From Zymoseptoria tritici IPO323 (taxonomy: Eukaryota > Ascomycota > Dothideomycetes > Mycosphaerellales > Mycosphaerellaceae): 64,000 nt of DNA. The position numbers and the translations under genes are program-made. Positions 1-9,750 of the stretch are shown one piece after another. Where the stretch lies: positions 2,542,001 to 2,606,000 of the forward strand of contig NC_018218.1 in the NCBI RefSeq assembly GCF_000219625.1, written 5' to 3'. Within the stretch, counting starts at the first letter, position 1. Every line of letters begins with the position of its first letter. The notes under the pieces are model-generated. The model saw only the letters and a program-made list of their open reading frames with translations. It was not told the DNA's origin and ran no database searches.

Positions 1-1
1 C

Positions 2-466
2 GCCCGCGTGGCCAACATCCGCGAGTTCGTCCAAGCTCATCGGTACGACCGTGATCTCAGCCTCGCATTCGATGCGTGTCTCGCGATGCTCAGTGCGTTC
101 CGGGACACGCACATTCAGATGGTCAGTCGCTACATCATCATCAAGAGTCGCGAGGCGAAGAAGAATGAATCTGCAAAGGAGGAGAAGGAAAAGTCATCGA
201 AGAAGATCAACCTCGCTCAGCCTGCGAAGACTTTCGGAGAAGACGGTGCGAAGATCAAAAAGGACTTGAAAGGCACTGGCGGAACCTCTCTGATCCCCTT
301 CTTACGCCAAGCGCGTGATGAGACTGGGGAACAAGCGGTGGAGACTTGGACTCGACGTATGCTCAGCAAAAAGGGTGGTTCGACTACCGGCGAGTTGGTG
401 GCTGAGATCGAGCAAGGCCTTGCGGGCATGTGGAAGGTTGAAGATGGAGGCTTGTGTTATTGGTAA
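2..466 (+). CDS. Indoleamine 2,3-dioxygenase, C-terminal part (5' truncated by window edge)
   Basis: Only the last 154 codons are present; the reading frame is open back to base 2, so the gene continues to the left. Indoleamine 2,3-dioxygenase is a haem enzyme that opens the indole ring of tryptophan to N-formylkynurenine, the first step of the kynurenine route to NAD (BNA2 in yeast). The family signature RDTHIQMVSRYI is visible and contains the histidine expected to ligate the haem. It is followed by a lysine/glutamate-rich insert and then GTGGTSLIPFLRQARDET, the conserved glycine-rich C-terminal motif of the family. The stop is TAA at 464-466. The identification rests on these motifs and is strong; which fungal paralogue it is cannot be decided from the tail. 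Confidence 0.9.
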   Translation, partial: ARVANIREFVQAHRYDRDLSLAFDACLAMLSAFRDTHIQMVSRYIIIKSREAKKNESAKEEKEKSSKKINLAQPAKTFGEDGAKIKKDLKGTGGTSLIPFLRQARDETGEQAVETWTRRMLSKKGGSTTGELVAEIEQGLAGMWKVEDGGLCYW

Positions 467-1106
467 ATGTTGAACACCTCCTTCATCTCGCTCTGTCCTT
501 GATGATGCTTCACAGCACTGCATAGTCTATTAGCGGGACAACATGATCTGTATGAATAATGAATGAGTAATCAAAACAAGCATTTCGATGAACGTCTCCA
601 GTCCAGTGCCCGACAGAATCGTTAAGATGATTGCGTGCCGTTCCATGAGAGGGATCGAGGCTGAGTCCGTTACGTCTCTGTTCCGCCTTTCTGCTCTGCC
701 AGGCGAATGAGACATATTTCCCGTGATGTACGATCATGGTCAAAGTGTTGCTCAAGTCGGCGAACATGGTCGAGGAGTGCGCATGGCTGCCTCGCCACGT
801 TGAACTATCGCTCTCTCTATCGCGTTTCCTTTGTGGCTGTGAAAGTCCGGCTGTTGACCTTCCGGCTGGGAGGAGAAGCGTGAACGGGCCGCTGTCTTCC
901 TAATCGGCTGTCTCCACTCCAAGGTCCGGAATCGTACGAGGGTACCACTCGCAACTTCAACTTTGGTAGAGAACTCGGCGAACCATACTTTACTCTTGCC
1001 CTATTTACTTTCCTTCATACAACACCCAGTGGCCTGTCTTGAACAGCAGAGCCCACGCGTATGGACCGCTCAACTTGAACCCACAAAGGGCGCCGCAGAC
1101 ACAACC
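467..1106. other. Intergenic: end of IDO gene and promoter of the SREBP gene
   Basis: No convincing coding potential on either strand. The stretch should hold the IDO terminator and the promoter and 5' leader of the SREBP-like gene. I see no clear TATA box or sterol-regulatory element. Confidence 0.5.
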
Positions 1107-4034
1107 ATGACCGCGTCTTGGCAGGGAGGAGCAGGTGCATCGCAATCGATGCCTCCCTTCGCGTCACAACTCGACGGAGCATCGAACAACAACGAGGATT
1201 GGGAGGACTGGCTACGATGGGATCCCGCAGCAGAACCGACGTCGCCAGACGACACGTTCAACTCCGCATCGTCGAAGAACGACTCCCCGTTGCAGGACCC
1301 TGCCTTCCTTGCGCCCTTTGGCCAGAATGACGACGAATCGAGGATACCGCCTTTGATCGTCGACGATGAGAACTTTGGCTTCGGACCTGGCAGCGCTGAT
1401 CTGGGGCAAGATTCTTTGCTGTTCGGAGGCACGGCAGATTTTGACACCGGCTTCGACTTCCCCCAACCTTCACCACTCGATGCTTTCTCGACCACTGTGC
1501 CGAAGCTGGACTCACACGCGGCAGCATGGCCAGTCCCGTCGACTGACATGCCGGATTTGGACGTTCTCCTATCGAATGGCAACGACGATGATCAACAAGT
1601 CAATATCGCGGCTTCGCTGGCCGCTACCACGCCGAGTCTACACCACAGCCCCGGGTCCACAACCAACACACGACAAAGCATATCTTCAAACTCGCCTGAG
1701 CCTCCCAAGAAACGTGGTGGACGGAAGAGGAAAGCAGAGGTCGCGGCGGAGCCAAGTGTCGAGGACGGCGAGAATGGCGAGAATGGCGAGAATGGCGAGA
1801 ATGGTGATTCGCAGGATGGAGATGGACCTCCCGTGAAAAAGACTTCGCACAACGTTATCGAGAAGCGATATCGTAACAACCTCAACGACAAGATTGTTGA
1901 GCTGCGCAACAGTGTGCCCAGCCTCCGTGCCGTTAAACGAGCGAAGAACGGTGGAAACAAGGAAGAACTGGGTGGTCTTACCCCAGCCCACAAATTGAAC
2001 AAGGCAACGGTCATGGCCAAGGCAACAGAGTACATCAGACACTTGGAGGCTCGCAACAAGGCGATGTCGGACGAGATGGCTGCTTTGAAGGCACAACTGT
2101 CGCGGGTTGAGGCCGCTATGGGGTCAAGGGAGTCTCAAGGAAGTACGATTAGTGATCCGACATCTGGATTATCCCGATCAAGAGAAGTCTCGTCGGCGTC
2201 CCAGGCGGGAAGTCCTACATTCCTCAATGTGCCGCAGGATCAGACGAGATTCGGCCAACCAATGGTGCAGCAACAGTACATGCAACCGCATAACCAGCCC
2301 ACCTATGCAAGACCGCCAAACCCTCCGGCGGAAGCTCAGAATCAGCCGCAGCAACCAAATGTCCGAGGAGGCGGTCTTGTCAACAAGGTCGTGTTGGGCA
2401 CAATGGCCAGCGTCTTGGCTATGGAAGGATTCAGCGAGCATCAATCAGGCGAAAGCCCGTCTGCTCATCAGCTTTTCGCCGTGCCCACGGCGCTGCTCAA
2501 GCGTGCCACATTCGGCTCGCCAACCTCATCAGACTTCTCGCAACAGGCCAGTCTGTCTTTGCTCAAATTGCTGCTCGGAATCGGCGCCCTAGCCTACATA
2601 CTCCTACCCCTCCTCTCCTTCACACCACGTCGGAAGCAGAAGACTTGTGCATCCGTGCGGCTGCCACAGGCTCCATCCCTGGCATCTCCAGTTGAGGTGC
2701 GCCGGAAGGCATGGTTGACCGCCGTCCAGACTGTGTGGGTGCCGAAACATTTCTTGCACGAGGTCGTGGCAGTTGGCTTTAAGATGTTCCAATTGAGTTT
2801 GCGACGCATGATCGGATCTGAGGCGTTTACCGCCATTACCGGTACGACGAAAGAAGAGGAGGCGGCCCGCATCAAGGCTTGGGATATCGCTATCGATGCT
2901 CAACTGGCTGGCGGCGATGCACAGGTCAGCTACTACCGCCTCCTCCTCACTCTCATGGAAAGCGGCACTCTCCCAGACTCTCCCGCTCGGCTCATGCAGA
3001 AGGCTGTGCACTTTCGGGTATTCTTCTGGGAGGTTGCAAATGCTGGCTATGGCAATATGATTGGCTTCAAGCGATTCACAGAAAAGGTCGGCCGCATCTA
3101 CTGGGACTCGGCGAGAAAGCTGCAAAAGGACCTCGTCCATGCCAAAGCTCACGGAATTGTCTTTAGTGATGACGAACTGGAGTTGCTGCCAGACCACCTT
3201 GCGCGACTTGGCGAGCTGGACTGCGATGAGGTCCTGAGCGATGAGATGATTCAGCGAGCTTGGAACCTCGCATGGAACAAGCAAAGTGCCAACGGCATCA
3301 CACCGAACATGGCCAAAGACAGCGTCGTCGAGGATCATGCGATTCGATCACCGCTAGACGCAGTCGCCGCCTGGTACACCAACACCGCCATCGACGATAC
3401 TCTTGCCGATGTTCTCGGTGAGAATGCGTCGTCCATGGACACCGAATACTACCTCGGATTGGCTCTCAGCGTCGCGCCTCCGGCATCAAGCACCCACGTT
3501 CGAGCTTTGGCCGCGAAAGCAGTGCTATCGAAAACGAATCGCGAAGGTAACATTTTGATCGCCTTAGAAGCCCTGCCAGTGCTGTCGCCGACAGGTGGCA
3601 TGAACCTAGTCAGCCATGCACCTGCCTCCCCCGATGTGTGTACCGCATTGACACTGGCCAAACTGATCGCGCTCTGCTCCCCATCCTTGCCGAAGTCTGC
3701 TCGGATGCGCGCCTTCAACGCGTTGACTGGTCTCCAACTGGCGCCGGCACAGTTCACCCTGCTGACTGCCGTTGCTGCGTATCGCTTGTTGAAGAGCATG
3801 CTGGCTCGGAAAGACCTGCCAAAGGCCACGGAGCATGGCATGGAAGATCTCGCGGGAAGCCTTCGAATCTGGGTGGGTACGTCCACAGGTAGAGACAGTG
3901 GTCTCGGTACCGATGGCAGGAGGAGAGTTGTCCGTCTATGTCTCGATGTCGCCAAACAGCTTGGTGGCTGGGAGGAGAGGGATAGTGGTTACGGAACGAC
4001 ATCTGCGGCAAGTCAGAGCCCGGTAATGACATGA
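1107..4034 (+). CDS. SREBP-type bHLH transcription factor with membrane anchor (SrbA/Sre1 family)
   Basis: About 975 residues without introns. The frame is open further upstream, but the first ATG is at 1107 in a good context (acaaccATGa), so I start there. The N-terminal half is acidic and serine/proline-rich. A bHLH lies at about residues 245-320, beginning HNVIEKRYRNNLNDKI; the tyrosine in KRYRNN replaces the usual arginine and is diagnostic of SREBPs. Two hydrophobic stretches (about 424-445 and 481-503) would form the ER hairpin, and a long C-terminal region resembling the fungal SREBP C-terminal domain follows. In this family the ER-bound precursor is released by proteolysis at low sterol or oxygen and activates ergosterol, haem and hypoxia genes. 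A short tandem of Asn-Gly-Glu repeats precedes the bHLH. Family assignment is firm; regulation is inferred from homologues. Confidence 0.93.
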   Translation: MTASWQGGAGASQSMPPFASQLDGASNNNEDWEDWLRWDPAAEPTSPDDTFNSASSKNDSPLQDPAFLAPFGQNDDESRIPPLIVDDENFGFGPGSADLGQDSLLFGGTADFDTGFDFPQPSPLDAFSTTVPKLDSHAAAWPVPSTDMPDLDVLLSNGNDDDQQVNIAASLAATTPSLHHSPGSTTNTRQSISSNSPEPPKKRGGRKRKAEVAAEPSVEDGENGENGENGENGDSQDGDGPPVKKTSHNVIEKRYRNNLNDKIVELRNSVPSLRAVKRAKNGGNKEELGGLTPAHKLNKATVMAKATEYIRHLEARNKAMSDEMAALKAQLSRVEAAMGSRESQGSTISDPTSGLSRSREVSSASQAGSPTFLNVPQDQTRFGQPMVQQQYMQPHNQPTYARPPNPPAEAQNQPQQPNVRGGGLVNKVVLGTMASVLAMEGFSEHQSGESPSAHQLFAVPTALLKRATFGSPTSSDFSQQASLSLLKLLLGIGALAYILLPLLSFTPRRKQKTCASVRLPQAPSLASPVEVRRKAWLTAVQTVWVPKHFLHEVVAVGFKMFQLSLRRMIGSEAFTAITGTTKEEEAARIKAWDIAIDAQLAGGDAQVSYYRLLLTLMESGTLPDSPARLMQKAVHFRVFFWEVANAGYGNMIGFKRFTEKVGRIYWDSARKLQKDLVHAKAHGIVFSDDELELLPDHLARLGELDCDEVLSDEMIQRAWNLAWNKQSANGITPNMAKDSVVEDHAIRSPLDAVAAWYTNTAIDDTLADVLGENASSMDTEYYLGLALSVAPPASSTHVRALAAKAVLSKTNREGNILIALEALPVLSPTGGMNLVSHAPASPDVCTALTLAKLIALCSPSLPKSARMRAFNALTGLQLAPAQFTLLTAVAAYRLLKSMLARKDLPKATEHGMEDLAGSLRIWVGTSTGRDSGLGTDGRRRVVRLCLDVAKQLGGWEERDSGYGTTSAASQSPVMT
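1768..1803 (+). repeat. Four 9-bp tandem units in the SREBP gene (Glu-Asn-Gly repeats)
   Basis: The unit gagaatggc is repeated four times in frame, giving repeated Glu-Asn-Gly, just N-terminal to the bHLH. It is likely a length-variable linker. Confidence 0.85.
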
Positions 4035-4350
4035 AGGTCGTGCACCGTAGAGTAGATGTAGATTATGAAGTAGGCTACAAGCTGAACTCTTATCTTGTTT
4101 TCGTGTTGCATCTCGCAGTTCCGCCTCTGCAATTCTGTGGCTTCTGTAAAGTCATGCCGTCCGAACCTGGCACATGCAACTGCGTCATGGCGTTCAGTCT
4201 TGGCTTTCACATGTTGCCCGGCTCGAACTTGCCTCTACTTGATGCACACTTCAGAGCTCCTCCACCACTTCCCGACTCAACTCCATGGTGGGAGCGCTGT
4301 ATTTACTCAGCGATAGATGATCGTCGAACATCCTGAGGACAGCCAGAACC
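4035..4350. other. Intergenic, SREBP gene to peroxin gene
   Basis: Short tandem-gene spacer; no recognisable gene or motif. It must contain the SREBP terminator and the promoter of the downstream peroxin gene. Confidence 0.5.
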
Positions 4351-5874
4351 ATGGACGACACCGACGGCGAACCCATATCCAACCGCGACGAGCCGATCCC
4401 AGTTCTGCGCATACCTTCTCGCGATGACGATCCATACTCCGCGTCTGACGGCGATTCCAAAGGCAAGAAGAGGGACAGATTCATGAGCCATGCGAACAAA
4501 TTCAAGGACAAAGTCGAGGAATACAGCACTCCCGATGTCAGACAGAGTCTTCAAGACCGCATGTTTGCGAGCATCATCTCGCAAATCGTGGGCGAAGAGT
4601 ATGTCGAAGGAGACGGTGCGGACACACCGCCTGGGTCCAAGAAGAAAGACCGCAGGTCGAGGTCCTATGTCGACCGACCGCAATTCGGCCCTAGAATTAT
4701 GGCCGCCAATTTTCGACGGTTCAATTCGAGGATCGGAATCGCGTTTGTGCTGCAGAACAGATTGATCAGATTGTTCACCTGGAAGACACCTACGGCTACA
4801 TTATCGTTTCTGGCGGTTTACTCTCTGCTCTGTCTCAAACCGCATCTGCTGCCTCTGCTGCCGCTAGTCGGCGTTCTGTTCAGCATCATGGTTCCTTCTT
4901 TCCTGGCACGACACGCTACGCCAGCCGATGACCCTCGAATACAGCCTAGTCTTCAAGGACCGCCTACGGCACCTGCTAGTCGCGTCAAGCCCGCGCCAGA
5001 CATGAGCAACGACTTTTGGAGGAATATGAGAGATCTGCAGAATTGCATGGAAGATTTTTCTCGAATCCACGATGCTGCCAATGAGTACATCACGCCATAT
5101 ACGAACTTCAGCGACGAGGCGTTTAGCTCTTCGATCTATCTGTCGTTGCTGGCGTTGAGCTGTGCGGCCTTCTTGGGAAGCCACATCGTGCCGTGGAGGT
5201 TCGTTGCACTGCTTGGGGGCTGGCTGGCCACAGGAGCTGGACATCCAACAGCGCAAGATGTGCTGTTGTCCTCGCGAAACCTAAGTCAGCTCCGCCAGCA
5301 GCTCGAAGGTCTGCAAATGGCCTTTCGCCACTGGGTGGACACCGACGTTGTTCTGGACGAGCCTGCCGAACTGCGTCAGGTGGAGATTTTTGAGCTGCAA
5401 AGGCATCACGACGACAGCGATACCTGGGAACCTTGGCTTTTCTCTCCATCTCCGCATGATCCGCTCAGCCCTGCGCGACTGTCTGAAACTCGCCCAAAGG
5501 GCACGCAGTTCTTCGAAGATGTCCAGTCGCCAGCGGGATGGACATGGAAAGAGAAGAAGTGGGCCCTGGACCTGTTCAGCCGCGAATGGGTGGAACAGCG
5601 TATGATCACCGGCGTGGAAATCGAAACAGAAGGTGAACGATGGGTGTACGATATCCCGCCGGAGGAAGCGGAGGAGCTGATGGACCTTCCGCCAAGCATG
5701 CGGGCCAAAAAGTTGGCCATCCAGCGAGTACGAAGTGTACCAAAGAGCGGATGGGAGGAAGGCACTGGACTTGAGCCACGTGGTGAGTGGCGACGCCGCA
5801 GATGGACGAGGCTAGTAGAAAGAAAGCTCGATATCGGCACGGAAGGCATGGTATGGATCGCTCGAGGCGGATAG
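4351..5874 (+). CDS. Pex24/dysferlin-domain peroxisomal membrane protein (Pex23-Pex32 family)
   Basis: 507 residues, no intron, ATG in a good context (aaccATGg). The N-terminus is acidic and polar. It is followed by a segment with hydrophobic helices at about residues 145-190 (LSFLAVYSLLCLKPHLLPLL region) and another at about 255-290, as in integral peroxisomal peroxins. The C-terminal third has the tryptophan-rich pattern of DysF domains: WEPWLFSP, PAGWTWKEKKWALD, WVYDIPPEEAEEL, then KSGWEEGTG and RRRRWTRLVERKL. Yeast relatives (Pex28-Pex32, Pex23/24) act at ER-peroxisome contacts and set peroxisome number and size. I cannot say which numbered peroxin this matches best. Confidence 0.88.
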   Translation: MDDTDGEPISNRDEPIPVLRIPSRDDDPYSASDGDSKGKKRDRFMSHANKFKDKVEEYSTPDVRQSLQDRMFASIISQIVGEEYVEGDGADTPPGSKKKDRRSRSYVDRPQFGPRIMAANFRRFNSRIGIAFVLQNRLIRLFTWKTPTATLSFLAVYSLLCLKPHLLPLLPLVGVLFSIMVPSFLARHATPADDPRIQPSLQGPPTAPASRVKPAPDMSNDFWRNMRDLQNCMEDFSRIHDAANEYITPYTNFSDEAFSSSIYLSLLALSCAAFLGSHIVPWRFVALLGGWLATGAGHPTAQDVLLSSRNLSQLRQQLEGLQMAFRHWVDTDVVLDEPAELRQVEIFELQRHHDDSDTWEPWLFSPSPHDPLSPARLSETRPKGTQFFEDVQSPAGWTWKEKKWALDLFSREWVEQRMITGVEIETEGERWVYDIPPEEAEELMDLPPSMRAKKLAIQRVRSVPKSGWEEGTGLEPRGEWRRRRWTRLVERKLDIGTEGMVWIARGG

Positions 5875-7488
5875 TGCCACTGAGTGCTTCGCCGATCGCC
5901 CCACACGCTAACATTGGTCCGTTAACCAAATGTATACGATGCCTGTACTTCTTCGATCCGCTTCTCGAAGCATAGCCCATGTGCGTCGATGGGTTCTACG
6001 TCAGGCGCGCATGCTCGAGACACGAGACACCCGACGTTCACCCAGACCTGGACGCACTAAGACTTCTGGACCAACGGCCGAAGTAAGGGTGCCCGCCCTA
6101 GGGATAAGGTACCATCTATATCCCGTCGGCTGCACAGCAATTCGTATGACAGGTCAAGCTTCAAGCGAGATTTTCGGAGCCATCGGGCGGTCTCGGATCA
6201 TTGCGGTTTGCATGACAGGATGAAGGCAATGCTGGCTCCGGCCCCTCCGCCGCAGCAGAGTGTATATGCCGCATATGGCTTGAGTACGTACACTCAACCT
6301 CATGTGCTTTTTGCAGTCCGTTCATCGACGAATGGATGGCTCGTACAGTATCTCGCTACGACGATGCTACAGTCGCTTCTACCGAAATGGATGTCACCAA
6401 AATTCGACGGCGTGGAATCCAGGGAGAGCTTATCAGACACAAGACTGGAAATCTGGGGTTGGCGGGCTTGCTTATCTCCAAGCATGTCTTATGCATGCAA
6501 CACCCTCTACCTTAGTCAAGACTAAGATCGATCCTGGCAGCAAGGGTCAGGACCCCGCCTTGCGACCACTGCTCACTGCACAACAGGAGGACCGACCGGA
6601 TTGGCCAATTCGCCCACGCGAGTACCTGGAGAGCTATCCTCGAAGGAGACAACAGCGACGGAGTCTGTTACCGTCACGCGTTGCTGAAATAATCCTCCGG
6701 ATACAGTTTTGGATCGAGTAGCAGAGCGAAGCAGTCCTTTGAACTCTGCGCACGCTCGACCCTTGATCCCGGAGACTCGTGCCAAAGAAATCACGCACCC
6801 GTATACCAGCACTAGTGCATACCGCTCGATCACGTTTCACCGCCGCTGGACCGGGACCTCATGTCGAAGGAAAGGTCCCATGATAAGGCCGGGTTATCTC
6901 GGCGACCTCTCAGACATTCCATCCTCGTCTCACGGCTGCAAAGTACCCAGGCTTGACAAGTAATGAGATACAATGTCTTCGAACACCATAGATGGGGAGT
7001 GTTTTTGGGCTGATACCTGGTGGTACGCTTTCGATGTCAAAATAGGCAATGCTCTTCTGCTTTGAACAGGCTGTGCGCACGCGACCACTAGGAATCTCGC
7101 AATCGGGGCCTTCCTAAAACATCCCTCAACGCCGCCATCCCGTGGCCCCAGGTTCAGTCGTAGCAAGCCTTTTCGATTCACCAGGATCGTTGTAATGCTC
7201 GGCTGCTCCGCACGCGAGCAGCAAAACCCTAGCAGGCTGTCTTCCGCGTGATTTCCGACCCCCTTGTTGAGCTCCAAGCAGGTATTACCTGGGAGGTACC
7301 TGATCCCGGTCCTCTCAATCTCTCGAGTCTCCCGTACTTGTACGTCCCGCTCCCTCCTCCACGTGTACTACTCGTGACTTCCCTGTGCAACTATTTTTCG
7401 GCCGTGCCTGACTTTCCTCAGCCAGCCTCTGTCGACTTCAAGCCGTTACGACTTCTTCCCATTGGTGCAGAAGGCACCGACGCACAGC
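5875..7488. other. Long intergenic region upstream of the amino-acid permease
   Basis: About 1.6 kb with no ORF that looks like a conserved protein on either strand and no repeat family I recognise. It contains several GATA motifs, annotated separately. It is unusually long for this gene-dense window and most likely serves as an extended promoter for the permease. Confidence 0.5.
6882..6899. promoter_or_regulatory. Pair of GATA motifs upstream of the permease (possible AreA/NIT2 site)
   Basis: TGATAAG lies at about 6881-6887 on the plus strand, and AGATAA is read on the minus strand at about 6894-6899, so two HGATAR sites lie within 20 bp in opposite orientation. A further GATAAG is at 6103-6108. 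Nitrogen-catabolite GATA factors favour closely spaced pairs, and the downstream gene is an amino-acid permease. The sites are about 600 bp from the ATG, and GATA motifs are common by chance, so this is suggestive only. Confidence 0.3.
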
Positions 7489-9397
7489 ATGGCCGACGTC
7501 GAGAAAAACAACCACGAGGTCGATGCTCGGGGCCTCAACTCTGATCACGATGTCCGGAAGGGCTCCATCACGGAGGCGGCTGACATTTATGGAAGTGCTG
7601 AGGCTGCCGAGGGTAAGAGCAACCGCTCACAGTGGATGGTCATTCAAGGACTATAGGCTGATATCGCACGACAGAGTTCGGATACGTCAAACGAGGGCTC
7701 AAGTCTCGTCACATCCAGTTCATCGCGCTCGGAGGTACTTGCTCCCCCAGTACAGCAAGTCCAAGACTTTGCTGACTCTTCTTTCCGTCAATGTCAGGTA
7801 CGATCGGAACCGGCCTTTTCTTGGGAATCGGCAAGGCCCTCCATCATGGCGGCCCTCTCTCTCTGGTCCTCGGATACACGATAACAGGTGTCGCCATCTT
7901 CGCCATGATGCAGTGTCTGGGTGAGATGGCCACCTGGCTGCCACTCCCCGGTGCTGTACCTCAGTACTGCGCCCGCTACGTCGATCCTGCTCTTGGATTC
8001 GCGGTGGGATGGAACAACTGGATATCGTCTGCCCTGACGCTATGCGCTGAAATCTCCGCTGCCGCCGTGGTCATCGGGTTCTGGAATGATTCGATCAATC
8101 AAGCTATCTGGATTTCCATCATTCTGGTCATCATCATTGCCTTGAACATCTTCGCCGTCTCGATCTACGGAGAGGCTGAATTTGCATTTGCCAGTAAGTG
8201 GATAGCCATCTCATGCACGCGCTCAAGAGATTGACCCCATTTTCTAGGCATCAAAATCGTGACGATCATCGGCCTGCTCATTCTCGCCTTCATCATCGAT
8301 CTTGGAGGTGGACCAGATCAAGGACGACTTGGTTTCCGATACTGGCGAGAGCCGTATGCTGCCATGCGTAGCTACATCGGCGATCCTGGCAGCGATACCG
8401 CCCGCTTTACTGGCTTCTTCGCCACTCTCGCAAACGCTGCTTTCAGCTACGGTGGTGTGGAGATGGTAGCTGTCGCAGCAGGAGAAGCCGAGGACCCAAG
8501 AAGGAACATCCCCAAGGCGGTTCGCCGTGTCTTCTGGCGTATCCTCTTCTTCTATGTTCTCGGTTCGCTCGCCATTGGTGTGACTGTTCCAGCCAACGAC
8601 AAACGCCTCCTCAGTGGCGGTCCTGGTGCTGGTCATTCGCCCTGGGTCATTGCCATTGTCCGTGCTGGAATCCCTGCTCTACCATCAATCATCAATGCTG
8701 TCGTCTTGACTTCGGCCACTTCTTCTGGCAACGCTTTTCTCTACACCGGGTCTCGCTACCTCTTCGCCTTGGCACAGAACAAGCAGGCTCCACAATTCCT
8801 GCTTCACTGCAGCAAGTCCGGTGTTCCATATTATTGCGTCCTGATCACAGCATCGATCGGGCTCTTGACCTACATGACGGTTGCTTCCTCTGCGTCGCAA
8901 GTCTTTGACTACTTTCAGTCGTGAGTTTCCGTCGCGCCCGAAATGGCAGGAACGTTTGCTAATACCACACCAGTCTTACAACCATCACCTCGCTCTTCAC
9001 CTGGGTCTGCATCCTCATCGCCTTCCTTCGCTTCCGCGCCGCTTGTCTCGCTCAGAACGTCCCGCGATCCGACCTCATCTTCCGCAGCAAATTCCAGCCC
9101 TTCACGGCATACGCCGCGCTCGGCTTCTTCATCATCATCATCCTGTTCAATGGCTTCGTCAACTTCACTCGGTCGGACGGAAAGTCCAACTGGGACATCC
9201 AGGACTTCGTTTCCTCCTACGTTGTCATCCCCATTTTCTTCGCCCTGTTCGCGTTCTGGAAGATCTTCAAGAGGACGAGCTTCGTCAAGGCTGCTGAGGC
9301 GGACATCTGGACTGGCAAGGCGACACTTGATGCGGAGTACTGGCCAGAAAGGCTTCCTCGCAATATGCTGGAGCGCATCTGGTTCTGGATCGCTTGA
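7489..9397 (+). CDS. Amino-acid permease (fungal AAT/APC family)
   Basis: Five exons reconstructed: 7489-7612, 7675-7734, 7798-8193, 8248-8920 and 8974-9397, giving 558 residues with all phases consistent. The hydrophilic N-terminus ends at KRGLKSRHIQFIALGG, then GTIGTGLFLGIG marks the first transmembrane helix; this is the signature of yeast-type amino-acid permeases (GAP1/AGP/CAN group). Further membrane helices run to the end, with LSYGG-like FSYGGVEMVAVAAGEAEDPRRN in the middle, typical of the family, and a C-terminus ending RIWFWIA. It should be a plasma-membrane proton symporter for amino acids. Substrate range cannot be read from sequence. The first intron contains a ctgat branch site and ends gacag. 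Regulation by nitrogen status is plausible given the upstream GATA pair. Confidence 0.9.
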
Positions 9398-9750
9398 GGC
9401 TGCGGCCGCTCTGCTTTGCGACGCAAGTGTCCATATTTGTCAAGACTTGGTTGGACAATAAATCTGTGCAGTTCCAGCATGTCATGGTCGGAATGCAATC
9501 ACGACACTGTAGATATCACGAAACCCCGTCGTATTGAATACTCTCAAGTGAACCAAGTTCCAAGAATGAGTCGTCACCCTGTCAAGGTCTCACTAACTGC
9601 AAGATGACAGTACGATGACCCTGCTCACCCTGGCATGTAACGATCTCGGCCGCCGATCCAGTCCCGCGCAACCGCCTCTCAAACATCGAACAGCCAGTCC
9701 AGCTTGGACGGTCGGTGACGAGGACACGTTGAACAACTGCCATCAGTACC
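9398..9750. other. Convergent intergenic region, permease and MBP1-like gene
   Basis: Both flanking genes end here; only 3' UTRs and terminators are expected. No gene seen. Confidence 0.5.

Noticed and set aside
2604..3338. 244-codon minus-strand ORF within the SREBP gene
   Set aside because: Antisense to the conserved SREBP C-terminal region and without any domain of its own.
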